Part shown: piece after piece, positions 40,981 through 49,808 of the stretch
Position numbering within the stretch: position 1 is the stretch's first letter
Layout of the letters: every line of letters begins with the position of its first letter
Assembly (NCBI RefSeq): GCF_018362775.1
Contig: NZ_JAGYXY010000006.1
Location: 79,106 to 143,105, forward strand
Direction: 5' to 3'
Source of the DNA: Alistipes montrealensis
GTDB taxonomy: Bacteria; Bacteroidota; Bacteroidia; Bacteroidales; Rikenellaceae
Length of the DNA stretch: 64,000 nucleotides
The notes under the pieces: model-generated
What the model saw: only the letters and a program-made list of their open reading frames with translations
The model's database searches: none
Told to the model about the DNA's origin: nothing
Position numbers and translations under genes: made by a program

Positions 40981-42252
40981 TTATTCGTACAGCGATTCGC
41001 AGTATTGCTCCAGGTCCTTCCACGGATAGTACGGACCTCCGGCGACGGGCAGGCGCGCGTCGCGCTCGTTGAGCAGCACACGGACACGCACATCGCCCGT
41101 TTTGGCGTTGCGGAAAAAGACGAACTGGACGTTAGCAGCCATCGGGGAAACCTTCTCGACGCTCCACGCCGAAGCAACGTCATCGAGCGACTCCACCCGG
41201 GCCGAAGCACCTTCGACGCCCAGCAAAGCCACCAGCGGAATGACAAAAACATCGTGGCCGAAACGAAGTGACGCCGCGAGGTCGGACCGCCCCTCGACGA
41301 CCTCCCGGGCCGTTTCGACAATATTGCGCAGCAACGATTTGGCATCGGCGACAATCGGGTCGCCGAAGCGCGCCGAAGGCCCCATCTGGAGGTAACGGCG
41401 GACATTCTCACACGCCCACAGGTCGTAGAGTTCCCGGTCGGTAAAGATGTCGTAGAAAGGCTCTATCCCCAGATGATCGGCATCCTGGATGACCGAAGTG
41501 AGGATATATAGCTGCCGCATCAGTTTCACCGGATCGCCGATGCCTGCGGGATCGGTAAAGAGCGATTTCATCACCCGCCCGGGATTCATGCGCGCCCCGA
41601 AAAGACTGTCGGCCACCTTCAGGGCCGCAGCGCTGGAGGCCGACATCGAAGGCCCGTAAGCCATGTAACTGAAATCGCGGACGCTTGCGTCGCGGGTAAT
41701 CCGAATCGCCGGGTTCAGTTCCTTGAGGCGTTCGTTGAAAGCCGCCATGCTCAGCATGCAGCGCGGAACCTGCGTCGAACGGCTCTCGATGCGGCACAAA
41801 CGGCCCTTCCGGGTCGAGAACACCGCAGAATAAGCGGCATACATGCGTCCGGCAATGGCACGGTGTTCCGCAACGCCGCGAGGCGAAAGGTCGCCGTAAC
41901 GGCCCTCGGCGCCTGCGGCCAGCGATTCGGCTTTGGCCAGCACTTCGCGGCCCTTCGGGGTCAGAATACCTTCCCCGGCGGCTTTGCGAAGTATTTCGAG
42001 GGGTTCGGTATAGGTCGATGCAGAAGCGTGGTAGCGGCTCCCGTGACGGCTGTAATGGCTGATATAGAAAGGCGTATAACCGGCCGGGACCGGAGCGGCC
42101 GGACCGGGCAGGTACTCGTAGGAGTGGTAAATGCCGGCCGCACGTTCGGAATTTTCAGCGATTTCGGCAGGCGTGGTCTGCGCGGCGGCACAGGCGGCAG
42201 TCAGCAGCAGGAGCGCCAGCAAGCGGACTTTCAAGGTAAAGCGGTTCGTCAT
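40981..42252 (-). CDS. Histidine acid phosphatase family protein, paralogue 1
   Basis: This 423-aa protein has a signal peptide (about 1-24, ending CAAAQ) and the clade-2 histidine phosphatase motifs: HYSRHGSRYH (H70 is the phospho-accepting His) and, near the C-terminus, FGHDVFVIPL with the HD proton-donor pair. Phytases, glucose-1-phosphatases and MINPP enzymes belong here; the substrate cannot be read from sequence. It is very similar to the next gene over the whole length. The ATG at 42252 starts the signal peptide. It is last in the cyuA-phosphatase-phosphatase order. Confidence 0.88.
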   Translation of the reverse strand: MTNRFTLKVRLLALLLLTAACAAAQTTPAEIAENSERAAGIYHSYEYLPGPAAPVPAGYTPFYISHYSRHGSRYHASASTYTEPLEILRKAAGEGILTPKGREVLAKAESLAAGAEGRYGDLSPRGVAEHRAIAGRMYAAYSAVFSTRKGRLCRIESRSTQVPRCMLSMAAFNERLKELNPAIRITRDASVRDFSYMAYGPSMSASSAAALKVADSLFGARMNPGRVMKSLFTDPAGIGDPVKLMRQLYILTSVIQDADHLGIEPFYDIFTDRELYDLWACENVRRYLQMGPSARFGDPIVADAKSLLRNIVETAREVVEGRSDLAASLRFGHDVFVIPLVALLGVEGASARVESLDDVASAWSVEKVSPMAANVQFVFFRNAKTGDVRVRVLLNERDARLPVAGGPYYPWKDLEQYCESLYE

Positions 42253-42377
42253 ATGGAATACGGTAGTTGCCGGGACACGGGCGGCCGCGTACCGCAGGCG
42301 TGGTTTATCGAAAAAAATGCGCACCGGCCAGGCCAATGCCTGCCCCGATGCACATTTTCAATCCTGAATCCGTCGGA

Positions 42378-43646
42378 TTATCGGTAGCGGGATTCGCAGT
42401 ATTTTTTCAGTTCCTTCCACGGATAATAAGGGCCTCCGGCAACAGGCAGGTTGGCGTCGCGCTCGTTGTGCATCACACGAACACGCACGTCGCCCGTTTT
42501 GGCGTTGCGGAAGAAGATGAACTGAACATTGGTTCCCATCGGCGTCACCGTCTGGGCATTCCACGCCGCGGCAATGTCGTCGAGCGACTCCACCCGGTTT
42601 GCGGTCCCTTCGGCACGCAGCAGGGCCAGCAAGGGAACCACATAGGTATCGTGCCCGAAACGCAGCGAGGCCGAAAGGTCGGATTTCCCCTCGACAACCT
42701 TGTCGGCCGTCTCAACGATGTTGCGCAGCAAGGGTCCGGCGTCAGCGACGATCGGATCGCCGAAGCGCGCCGACGGGCCCATGATCAGGTAGCGGCGGGC
42801 ATTCTCGCACTCCCAGAGCTTATAGAGTTCCTCCTCGGTAAAGATTTCATAGAACGGCTCGATGCCCAGATGGCTGACATCCTGCGTAATAGCGGCCAGC
42901 ATGAAGAGCTCGTTCATCAGTTCGAGCGGCTCGTCGATGCACGAAGGATCGGTAACGAGCGATTTCATCAGCCTGTCGGGATTCACCCGCATCCGGGTAA
43001 GGCTGTCGGCGACCTCTCCGGCCGCCTTGCGGCTCGCCTTGAGCGAAGGACCGTTGGCCAGATAACCCATATCGCGGGCACTCGCGTCACGCGTAGCGCT
43101 GATCGCCGGATTCAGTTCCTTGAGGCGCTCGTTGAATGCCGCCATACTCAGGATACAGCGCGGAACCTGCGTCGAGCGGCTCTCGATGCGGCACACGCGG
43201 CCTTTGGCCGTCGAGAAAACTTCGGGATAAGCCGCATACATACGCTCGGCGATACCCCGGTGTTCCTGCACGCCGCGGGGCGAAAGGTCGCCGTAACGTT
43301 TTTCGGCATCCGCGGCCAACGCCTCGACTTTGGCCAGTACCTCGCGGCCCTTAGGGGTCAGCTTACCGGCCTCGGCGGCTTTGCGCAACGCGGCGAGCGG
43401 CTCGGCATACGCGGCCTCGGTGGAATGGTAACGGCTGCCGTGACGGCCGTAATGGCTGATGTAAAACGGTTTGTAACCGGCGGGAACCGGAGCGGCCGGA
43501 CCGGGCAAAAACTCGTAGGAGTGGTAAATACTCGCGGAACGCTCGGGACGAGCCGCAAGTTCGGCAGGGGTGGGCTGCGCAACGGCGCAGGTCGCGGCCA
43601 GCAGCAGGAGCGCCAGCAGGCGGGTTTTCAGTGTAAAGTATCTCAT
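42378..43646 (-). CDS. Histidine acid phosphatase family protein, paralogue 2
   Basis: This 422-aa secreted protein has a signal of about 1-23 (MRYFTLKTRLLALLLLAATCAVAQ broken by its cleavage region) and HYGRHGSRYH plus FGHDTYVVPL, so both catalytic motifs are intact. It shares almost every landmark with paralogue 1 (YEFLPGPAAPVPAGY, CRIESRSTQVPRC, MGPSARFGDPIVAD, FFRNAKTGDVRVRV). I chose the ATG at 43646 because it aligns with the paralogue; an ATG three codons earlier would overlap the cyuA-like stop. The tandem looks like a recent duplication kept under selection. Confidence 0.88.
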   Translation of the reverse strand: MRYFTLKTRLLALLLLAATCAVAQPTPAELAARPERSASIYHSYEFLPGPAAPVPAGYKPFYISHYGRHGSRYHSTEAAYAEPLAALRKAAEAGKLTPKGREVLAKVEALAADAEKRYGDLSPRGVQEHRGIAERMYAAYPEVFSTAKGRVCRIESRSTQVPRCILSMAAFNERLKELNPAISATRDASARDMGYLANGPSLKASRKAAGEVADSLTRMRVNPDRLMKSLVTDPSCIDEPLELMNELFMLAAITQDVSHLGIEPFYEIFTEEELYKLWECENARRYLIMGPSARFGDPIVADAGPLLRNIVETADKVVEGKSDLSASLRFGHDTYVVPLLALLRAEGTANRVESLDDIAAAWNAQTVTPMGTNVQFIFFRNAKTGDVRVRVMHNERDANLPVAGGPYYPWKELKKYCESRYR

Positions 43647-43648
43647 AG

Positions 43649-44935
43649 TCAGCATTTGTTGGTCATTATTCGGAGTACGAGTCGGTCGGTTTCATTCATA
43701 CCGTCGCGGCCTATGGACGTGAGGTTGCGGATACATTTGTCGACATCCTCCTCGATAATGCCCTCGACAGGGCTAACGCAATGGCCGTCCATGGCCATCA
43801 TCGCCGACAGGACGGCCGTCGAAACGCCGCTCGTAAGTTTCATCGCACAACTGGGCTTCGCCCCGTCGCAGATCATGCCAGTCAGGTTGGCTATCATGTT
43901 CTTCACCGCAGCAGCAGCCTGGTCGTAGCCGCCGCCCATCAGGTAGGTAATACCGCAGCTCGATCCCGTCGCCGCAACCACACAGCCGCACAGCGCCGAA
44001 AGGCGGCCGAGGCTCTGCTTGATGTAGATGACCGTAAGGTGGCTCAGAGCGAGCGCCCGGATCGTCTGCTCCTCCGAAGCGTGTGTTTCGTCGGCATAGA
44101 CCACCACGGGCAGCGTCGCGGCGATACCCTGGTTGCCGCTTCCCGAATTGCTCATCACAGGGATCATCGCCCCGGCCATGCGGGCGTCGCAGGCGGCCGA
44201 AGTGTAGGAAAGTATCCGGGTGAAGATGCTGTCGCCCATCACCTGCCGTTCGCGGTCGCAGCACAGCGTGCGGCCCACGCAATGACCGAACTCACCGGCA
44301 AAGGAGCGTTCGGCGGCAGCCTTGTTCAGGCGGCGGGTTTCGAGAATGAAACGCAGTTCGTCCAGGGGTGAAGTCGTAGCGAAGTCCCACACGCGGCCGA
44401 GGGTCAGGGGCACGTCGCCCTCCTGGCAGTCGCCGGCTGCGGGAGTACGCTTGTCGAGCAGCACTTCGCCGTCGCGGCTGACGAAGACAAACGAAGTGTG
44501 TCCTCCCGCGATGACGGCCACGGCCTTGCGGCCGGCAGCTTCCGCCTCCACTTCGATATAGAGCTTGTCGTCGATGTCTTCTTTCAGGCAGATTGCGATC
44601 CGCCGCTCGTCGATCATGCGGCGGCCGCGCTCAACAGCCTCCGGCGTCACGTCGCGCAGCACCTCCAACCGGTACTCCGAACGCCCGACCAGCGCCCCGA
44701 GGGCTACGGCGATCGGCAGGCCGATCATCCCCGTACCGGGGATTCCGACGCCCATGGCATTCTTGAGGATGTTGGCGCTCAGGCGCACCGTGATTTTCCC
44801 GGGCTCCGCGCCCAGCGTCTCCGCCGCACGCGCCGTACAGAGGGCCACGGCTATCGGCTCGGTACATCCGATAGCAGGGACCACCTCCCGGTTGATAAGG
44901 TCAATGATTCGTTTGCGTTCCGTTTGGGATATCAT
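43649..44935 (-). CDS. cyuA: UPF0597/CyuA-family protein (L-cysteine or L-serine lyase type)
   Basis: This 428-aa protein belongs to the serine-dehydratase-alpha-like family that includes E. coli CyuA (YhaM), an Fe-S L-cysteine desulfidase. Seen: INREVVPAIGCTEPIAVAL, GVGIPGTGMIG, IPVMSNSGSGNQG and CGITYLMGGG, CDGAKPSCAMKL, with several conserved Cys likely to bind the cluster. The exact substrate (cysteine or serine) is not decided by sequence. It heads the operon with the two phosphatase genes (2-base gap) behind a TATCTTTG box. Confidence 0.85.
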   Translation of the reverse strand: MISQTERKRIIDLINREVVPAIGCTEPIAVALCTARAAETLGAEPGKITVRLSANILKNAMGVGIPGTGMIGLPIAVALGALVGRSEYRLEVLRDVTPEAVERGRRMIDERRIAICLKEDIDDKLYIEVEAEAAGRKAVAVIAGGHTSFVFVSRDGEVLLDKRTPAAGDCQEGDVPLTLGRVWDFATTSPLDELRFILETRRLNKAAAERSFAGEFGHCVGRTLCCDRERQVMGDSIFTRILSYTSAACDARMAGAMIPVMSNSGSGNQGIAATLPVVVYADETHASEEQTIRALALSHLTVIYIKQSLGRLSALCGCVVAATGSSCGITYLMGGGYDQAAAAVKNMIANLTGMICDGAKPSCAMKLTSGVSTAVLSAMMAMDGHCVSPVEGIIEEDVDKCIRNLTSIGRDGMNETDRLVLRIMTNKC

Positions 44936-44954
44936 GCGGTTCCAGGTTGAGAGG

Positions 44955-44962
44955 CAAAGATA
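44955..44962 (-). promoter_or_regulatory. -7 box (TATCTTTG) of the cyuA operon
   Basis: Perfect TAnnTTTG on the minus strand, 19 bases upstream of the ATG at 44935; divergent from the Nudix gene box 13 bases away. Confidence 0.68.
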
Positions 44963-44975
44963 TAAATTTTTTCGC

Positions 44976-44983
44976 TATTTTTG
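44976..44983 (+). promoter_or_regulatory. -7 box (TATTTTTG) of the Nudix gene
   Basis: Perfect TAnnTTTG, 23 bases upstream of the ATG at 45007. Confidence 0.65.
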
Positions 44984-45006
44984 CAGCATTAAAACAGACT
45001 CCCGCC

Positions 45007-45564
45007 ATGGAAAACCCCAAAAACCGCAAGTGGAAAGTCCTCACGAGCGAATACCTGGCCCGCAAACCGTGGTTCACGGTACGCCACGAAAGCCTCGAAC
45101 TGCCCGACGGGCGCCGTGTTCCGGACTACTACGTGCTCGAATACCCCGACTGGATCAACGTGATCGCCATCACCCGCGACGGGCGGTTCGTCCTGGTCGA
45201 CCAGTACCGCCACGCACTGGGTGAAACGTCGTACGAGATTCCCGCCGGCGTGACGGAACCGTCCGACGAGTCGATGGTTGCCGCAGCGCAGCGCGAACTG
45301 GCCGAGGAGACGGGTTACGGCGGCGGCGAGTGGCGTCTGCTGACGACGCTTTCGCCCAACCCGGCCACACACACCAACCTCACCTACTGCTTCCTTGCAA
45401 CAGGCGTCGAAAAGCTCGGTGAACAACACCTCGACCCGACGGAAGACCTGCGCGTGCATCTGATGACGCGCGAAGAGGTGTTCGAACTGCTCCGCACCGA
45501 CCGCATCCGGCAGGCCCTGATGGCCGCACCGCTGTGGCGTTATTTCTCGGAAAAAAACGAATAG
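45007..45564 (+). CDS. Nudix hydrolase, ADP-ribose pyrophosphatase type
   Basis: This 185-aa protein has the layout of ADP-ribose pyrophosphatases: an N-terminal strand pair (WFTVRHESLELPDG), DQYRHALGETSYEIPAG and the Nudix box from G81 (GVTEPSDE...QRELAEETG) with R96, E97, E100 and E101 in place. It probably hydrolyses ADP-sugars or related nucleoside diphosphates. The ATG at 45007 fits the promoter box and the family length; an in-frame start 20 codons earlier would lie inside the promoter. Its 3' end faces the CotH-like gene 10 bases away. Confidence 0.9.
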   Translation: MENPKNRKWKVLTSEYLARKPWFTVRHESLELPDGRRVPDYYVLEYPDWINVIAITRDGRFVLVDQYRHALGETSYEIPAGVTEPSDESMVAAAQRELAEETGYGGGEWRLLTTLSPNPATHTNLTYCFLATGVEKLGEQHLDPTEDLRVHLMTREEVFELLRTDRIRQALMAAPLWRYFSEKNE

Positions 45565-45574
45565 AAAGCCCGCG

Positions 45575-47131
45575 CTACCAACTCCGTATCTGGGCATCGA
45601 GCCAGGCCAGGCGCATCGAATAGCTGGCCTTCAGGCGGTCGACGGCCTCGTCGAACGCGAGCAGTTCATCGCCGTTGGGCATCAGGACCTCCTCGCCGGA
45701 GATGTCGATCTCGGGCCAGCGGTCCTGGTTGCGCCGGGCCGAATCAGAGATATAGTCGCGCTGCGCCTCAATGTAGTCGGGCACGGTCGCTAAGAACGGG
45801 TAGAGCGCTTCCCAGCGTTCGCGCGCCTGCTTGCGGACCGCACGGCTCAGGAACAGCCGCGAATACCACATGCTGGTCTCCCTGACCATCCACCGCTCGG
45901 CGTCGGCCAGCGTCAGCGTGCCGTAGTCGAAATCCCAGACGGGACCCGCCGTCAGTTTACCCCCGCGGGGCTTGTGGATATAGAAACTCTTGGGATGCTT
46001 GATCTCCTGGTTGCCCATCAGTTCGTTGACGATCCAGTAATCGACGAACGAGGTGATGTCGAACATCGCCGCCGGATCGCGGTAATCCTTGTCGAAGAGC
46101 AGGTTGTCCGCTTCGTTGAAATAGTTCCGGATATACTGGAACTGCGCCCCGGTAATCGACTCATCGGGCGACTTGATGTTGACCGGCATGTCGGAATACG
46201 ACGACCGGAATTTATTCATTTCGTCGAAGTAGGTGTCCATTTCGAGCAGGTAGCCGCCCGTCAGGGCGTCGCCCGCGTTGTCGTCGGTGGTCAGTTCGTC
46301 GATGTCGAGGCGGTTTTCATCGATCTTGATCTGCTCGACGACGAGGTAATTGCCCAGGTATTCGCCGTTGAACCAGACCTCCGCATAGCGCGTGCGGGGC
46401 GTCCATTGCAGCGAAGTGTGCGAAGCCACGTAATGGGCGATGCGGTTGCGCATCAGCGTCCGGTCCATGTAATTGGCGATCAGACACCAGCGTTTGTGCT
46501 TCGGCATACCCAGTATCCCGGTCTTCTTCGAGAGTTTCAGCGCATAGGGCTTCTTCTCCCATTTCCACGTCGAGTTGCCGCGCCCCTTGACTTCGGTCGC
46601 CATCGTCGGCAGGTCGTCGAAACCGCCGTTGCCTTCGATGCGGATCGTCCCGGCGACCCACGTATCGGTATCCACGACCGGGGACGACGCCGTAACGTAG
46701 ACCACGGGCAGGCCCGCAGCCGACGCTGCCGAACTCCTGAGCGTAAACGGCTCGGAGGTCATCCGCTGTCCCCCGACTTCCACCGAGAGGCAAACCTGCT
46801 CGTCGTAGGCCCGCCCCGCAGCCGGATCGGTGATATAAATCGAGAACACGCCGTTTACCGGGCCGCTCCAGCCCGTCACCGTGCACCCCGACGAGAACGA
46901 TCCGCCGGGCGCAGCCGTGAGTTCGGCGCGGGAGAGAGTCCACGCCGGTTTCCAGGGCGAGAGCGAAAAGCGCAAACAGCCCGTCTCGCTGCGCTCCAAT
47001 TCGAGCGTCTGCGATGCGAGCGTGATTTCGAGCGGCTTGCCGGGACCCTCGTCCGAGTCCGAACAGCCGGCGGCAAACAGCGGCAGCAGAACCGCTAAAA
47101 TCCGGAATATCCTATTGACGTGCATCTTCAT
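45575..47131 (-). CDS. CotH-like kinase-fold lipoprotein
   Basis: This 518-aa lipoprotein (lipobox FAAGC after about 23 residues) has an N-terminal Ig-like beta domain (about 30-140) and a CotH domain: EVKGRGNSTWKWEKKPYALKL, GEYLGNYLVVEQIKIDENRLDID, FVDYWIVNELMGNQE and the metal-binding GPVWDFDYG. CotH proteins are atypical protein kinases in spore coats; many Bacteroidetes versions are surface lipoproteins of unknown role. It ends the six-gene operon and overlaps the DUF1573 gene by 20 bases. The ATG at 47131 or 47125 could start it; I chose the first since MKMHVNRIFRIL gives a normal basic N-terminus. Confidence 0.85.
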   Translation of the reverse strand: MKMHVNRIFRILAVLLPLFAAGCSDSDEGPGKPLEITLASQTLELERSETGCLRFSLSPWKPAWTLSRAELTAAPGGSFSSGCTVTGWSGPVNGVFSIYITDPAAGRAYDEQVCLSVEVGGQRMTSEPFTLRSSAASAAGLPVVYVTASSPVVDTDTWVAGTIRIEGNGGFDDLPTMATEVKGRGNSTWKWEKKPYALKLSKKTGILGMPKHKRWCLIANYMDRTLMRNRIAHYVASHTSLQWTPRTRYAEVWFNGEYLGNYLVVEQIKIDENRLDIDELTTDDNAGDALTGGYLLEMDTYFDEMNKFRSSYSDMPVNIKSPDESITGAQFQYIRNYFNEADNLLFDKDYRDPAAMFDITSFVDYWIVNELMGNQEIKHPKSFYIHKPRGGKLTAGPVWDFDYGTLTLADAERWMVRETSMWYSRLFLSRAVRKQARERWEALYPFLATVPDYIEAQRDYISDSARRNQDRWPEIDISGEEVLMPNGDELLAFDEAVDRLKASYSMRLAWLDAQIRSW

Positions 47132-47645
47132 AACTTCCATCGACATAATAACCTTTTTCCGACTCTTTACCGTCGACCAGCTCCTTCACGATGCCGTTCC
47201 GAAGGTTGTATTCGCGGAAGAGTTCCTCGTAATCGCGTGTATAGGCCGCATCGGGCACGACATTGACATCGAAGCGGAGTTTCAGCACCCCCGCCGGGAG
47301 GATGTTGCCGTAAACCCAGACGGTGTGGTCGACCGCGCCGACGTTCTTATTGCTATTGTAGGTCAGGCGGATGTGCTGCGTACGTCCCGGGGGTACGATG
47401 ATGCGCGACTTGCGGTCGGCGATGATACATCCGCACGAAGTCTGTATCTCGTGGATCACCAGCGGGTTGTCGCCCGTATTGGTCACCGGGAATACCAGGT
47501 CGAGCGTCTGCCCCTGCAAAATCGGGAAATAGTGCCGTACGGGGTCCTTGGCCTCGACGGAGGTCGGCCGCACGCGCTTGCTGCAGGAGGAAAATAACAC
47601 GGCTGCAACGAGCAGCACGGCGTATGTCAATCCGCTTTTTCGCAT
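47112..47645 (-). CDS. DUF1573 lipoprotein
   Basis: This 177-aa lipoprotein (FSSC lipobox at about residue 21) contains one DUF1573 domain, an Ig-like fold with the landmark IQTSCGCIIADRKSRIIVPPG and LTYNSNKNVG. DUF1573 proteins are frequent in Bacteroidetes envelopes and often accompany glycan or sorting systems; the role is unknown. It begins 3 bases after the DUF4838 stop and overlaps the CotH-like gene, so it is a fixed member of this operon. Confidence 0.88.
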   Translation of the reverse strand: MRKSGLTYAVLLVAAVLFSSCSKRVRPTSVEAKDPVRHYFPILQGQTLDLVFPVTNTGDNPLVIHEIQTSCGCIIADRKSRIIVPPGRTQHIRLTYNSNKNVGAVDHTVWVYGNILPAGVLKLRFDVNVVPDAAYTRDYEELFREYNLRNGIVKELVDGKESEKGYYVDGSYEDARQ

Positions 47646-47648
47646 AAA

Positions 47649-49808
47649 CTACGGAATTAAGTAAATTTCATCGGCAGCAAGCTGCACGCGGCCGCCTTCG
47701 GGACGCAGCGCTTTGACCGTAATCCGTTCCGCTCCCGAAAGGTCCACGGGACCGGAAACCGTAAAAATTCGTCCTTCGGCATCGGACGCCGGTTCGAACG
47801 TTTTGTACAACACGCCGTCCTTGTAAATCGCTACGCTCTGCGGCGCACGGAGGCGGTGGCGAGGCAGGTCGAGGAACGACATTTCGAACCGGTGCGCCCG
47901 GGAAGCCGCCCCGGCAGGGATTCCGACCTCCAGGTCGGCCGAACTGATGTGCCAGCCGTAGTGGTATCCGGCGGAAAGTCCGCGCACGCCGTCGGTCAGC
48001 ACCCCGAGGTCCGCATAGCGTTCATCGGGCTTCGACACGGCTTTCAGTCCGGCGTCCAGCAACAGGTCCGAAACCGTTTCGGCCCGGGCAATGCGGCTGC
48101 GCCATGCGTCGAGGTACTCCCCGACGGGAAGCCCCGATTCGCTGATGTGTTTCATCGCGGCGAAGGAGGCGGACTCTTCCAATGCCGCGAGCCATTTTTC
48201 GGCCTGCGGCTTCACCCGGAGCCGGTCGCCCATCCGCTCCGCAAATCCGAACGGATCGGCGGCATGGCGGCGGGCCACTTCGAGCCGCGTATAGCTCAGG
48301 GCCGTCAGCAGTTCGTGCAGGCGCCGGCGTTCGGCATCCTTCGCCGTGGGCAGTACGCGCCCCAATGCGTCGTAGAAGGCGACGAACTCCCCGGCGTCGA
48401 GCCACGAGGCCTCTGCATCGCGGATACTGCCGTAGAGGTTCAGCCCCGTTCCGGAAGCTGCGGCCCGCCGTTCGGCCTGCACACAGAAATCGGCCAGCAA
48501 ATCGCCCGACTTCGGATAATTCGCCGCAAAATAACGTCGTATCAGCCCCTCGACGGGCTGGGCGGGATCGCGCATCAACGACGCCAGCACATAGGTCCGC
48601 ATGTCGTCGAAAGGCACGTAGTCGTAGCCGCTGCCGTTGAGAAAAACTCCTTCCACTCCCTTGTCACGGTAGAAGCGCAGCCGCTCGCCCATTCGTTCCA
48701 ACACGGGAAACGGCGTCAGGTAATCGTCGTAATTCTGGATATAGTCCCAGATGTAAACCTTGCCGGTGACGTTCTTCCAGCGGTCGAGCCGCGCGGCGAA
48801 CTTCTTCCCCCGGGCGGATTTCAGCGCATCGGCCGACAAGGGCAGTTCCATGGCGCTGACGATAACTCCCGCATTGGCAGGCATCTCCACGGCGGGAGGT
48901 TCCTGCACCGAGAGGTAACCCAGCGTGAAGAACGTGTGGCGGGGGAAACGCCCGGCGAGCCGCCCGATCATCTGCATCACGGCCGGAGTCGCGCTCTTCG
49001 GCGTATTGCCTACGGCCGAACAGGCTTTGCAGGTACAGACGGCATCGTCGTCGGCCGGGGCGATCACGAACCGCTCCGGAATGGAGTCGCCCTCGCCGAA
49101 GTTATCCACGACGTATGCTTCGATGCGGCGGAACGTCTCGTCGGACGAAAAACAGAACTGCCCGTCGTAGGCCTCGCCGCCGACCGTAGCGAAGACCTCC
49201 TGCGGAGCATCCCCGGCCAGCACACGATCCAGTTGGTGGCCCCAAAGCCCCCACCCTGTTTCGACGTTGTCCGTCGAGAGGATTCCCGCGAGGTCCACAT
49301 CCTGCGCCGCAGGGGTGTAGAGGCCCCGGTAGCCGAACGCAAAGCGTCCCACCGTATCGCGCAGGCCGACTGCCGCAAGCGGCAGGTCGGCAGCCTCGAT
49401 GCGCGCATCCTCCCCGGAAAGCGACTTCATCAACTGATATTGCAGCCAGAGCATCGTCCGCCCGTCGCGGGCTGTAATGCGTATGCCCCGGCGGTCGCGT
49501 TGCACGCAGAAATCGCCCTTCAGCAGCGAGTCGACGCGTACCGTAAGCCCGAACAGCTTCCGGTCGCCTGCGGCTTCGTCCGGAACTGTCCGGCTGCCGC
49601 CGTCAGCGCGCCGGCGCAGGTGGTCGCGCAGGTAATCGGCCCAGCGGACATCTTCCCGCGAACCGTCGTCGGCCGGCGCGACCGCATAACCCGCACAGTC
49701 GGCGGGCGACAGGCCCGCAGCGGAGCAGCCCGCCCCGGCAAGAAGCAGGCACAGGGTCGCGCAAAGGAGCGCCGGAATCCGCTTAGAACGAGATATACAA
49801 CTGGACAT
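47649..49808 (-). CDS. DUF4838 lipoprotein (glycosidase-like)
   Basis: This 719-aa lipoprotein has a lipobox LAGAGC at about residue 24. A small N-terminal domain (about 30-170) resembles the first domain of GH20-type enzymes; it is followed by DUF4838, a TIM-barrel-like region with the Cys pattern CTCKACSAVG after APADDD, WKNVTGKVYIWDYIQNYDDYLTPFP and GVEGVFLNGSGYD. A C-terminal beta-sandwich (about 610-719) may bind carbohydrate. The family looks like a glycoside hydrolase group without proven activity. The ATG at 49808 lies 26 bases inside the TPR-barrel gene. In this operon it could trim or modify the exported polymer (inference). Confidence 0.83.
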   Translation of the reverse strand: MSSCISRSKRIPALLCATLCLLLAGAGCSAAGLSPADCAGYAVAPADDGSREDVRWADYLRDHLRRRADGGSRTVPDEAAGDRKLFGLTVRVDSLLKGDFCVQRDRRGIRITARDGRTMLWLQYQLMKSLSGEDARIEAADLPLAAVGLRDTVGRFAFGYRGLYTPAAQDVDLAGILSTDNVETGWGLWGHQLDRVLAGDAPQEVFATVGGEAYDGQFCFSSDETFRRIEAYVVDNFGEGDSIPERFVIAPADDDAVCTCKACSAVGNTPKSATPAVMQMIGRLAGRFPRHTFFTLGYLSVQEPPAVEMPANAGVIVSAMELPLSADALKSARGKKFAARLDRWKNVTGKVYIWDYIQNYDDYLTPFPVLERMGERLRFYRDKGVEGVFLNGSGYDYVPFDDMRTYVLASLMRDPAQPVEGLIRRYFAANYPKSGDLLADFCVQAERRAAASGTGLNLYGSIRDAEASWLDAGEFVAFYDALGRVLPTAKDAERRRLHELLTALSYTRLEVARRHAADPFGFAERMGDRLRVKPQAEKWLAALEESASFAAMKHISESGLPVGEYLDAWRSRIARAETVSDLLLDAGLKAVSKPDERYADLGVLTDGVRGLSAGYHYGWHISSADLEVGIPAGAASRAHRFEMSFLDLPRHRLRAPQSVAIYKDGVLYKTFEPASDAEGRIFTVSGPVDLSGAERITVKALRPEGGRVQLAADEIYLIP

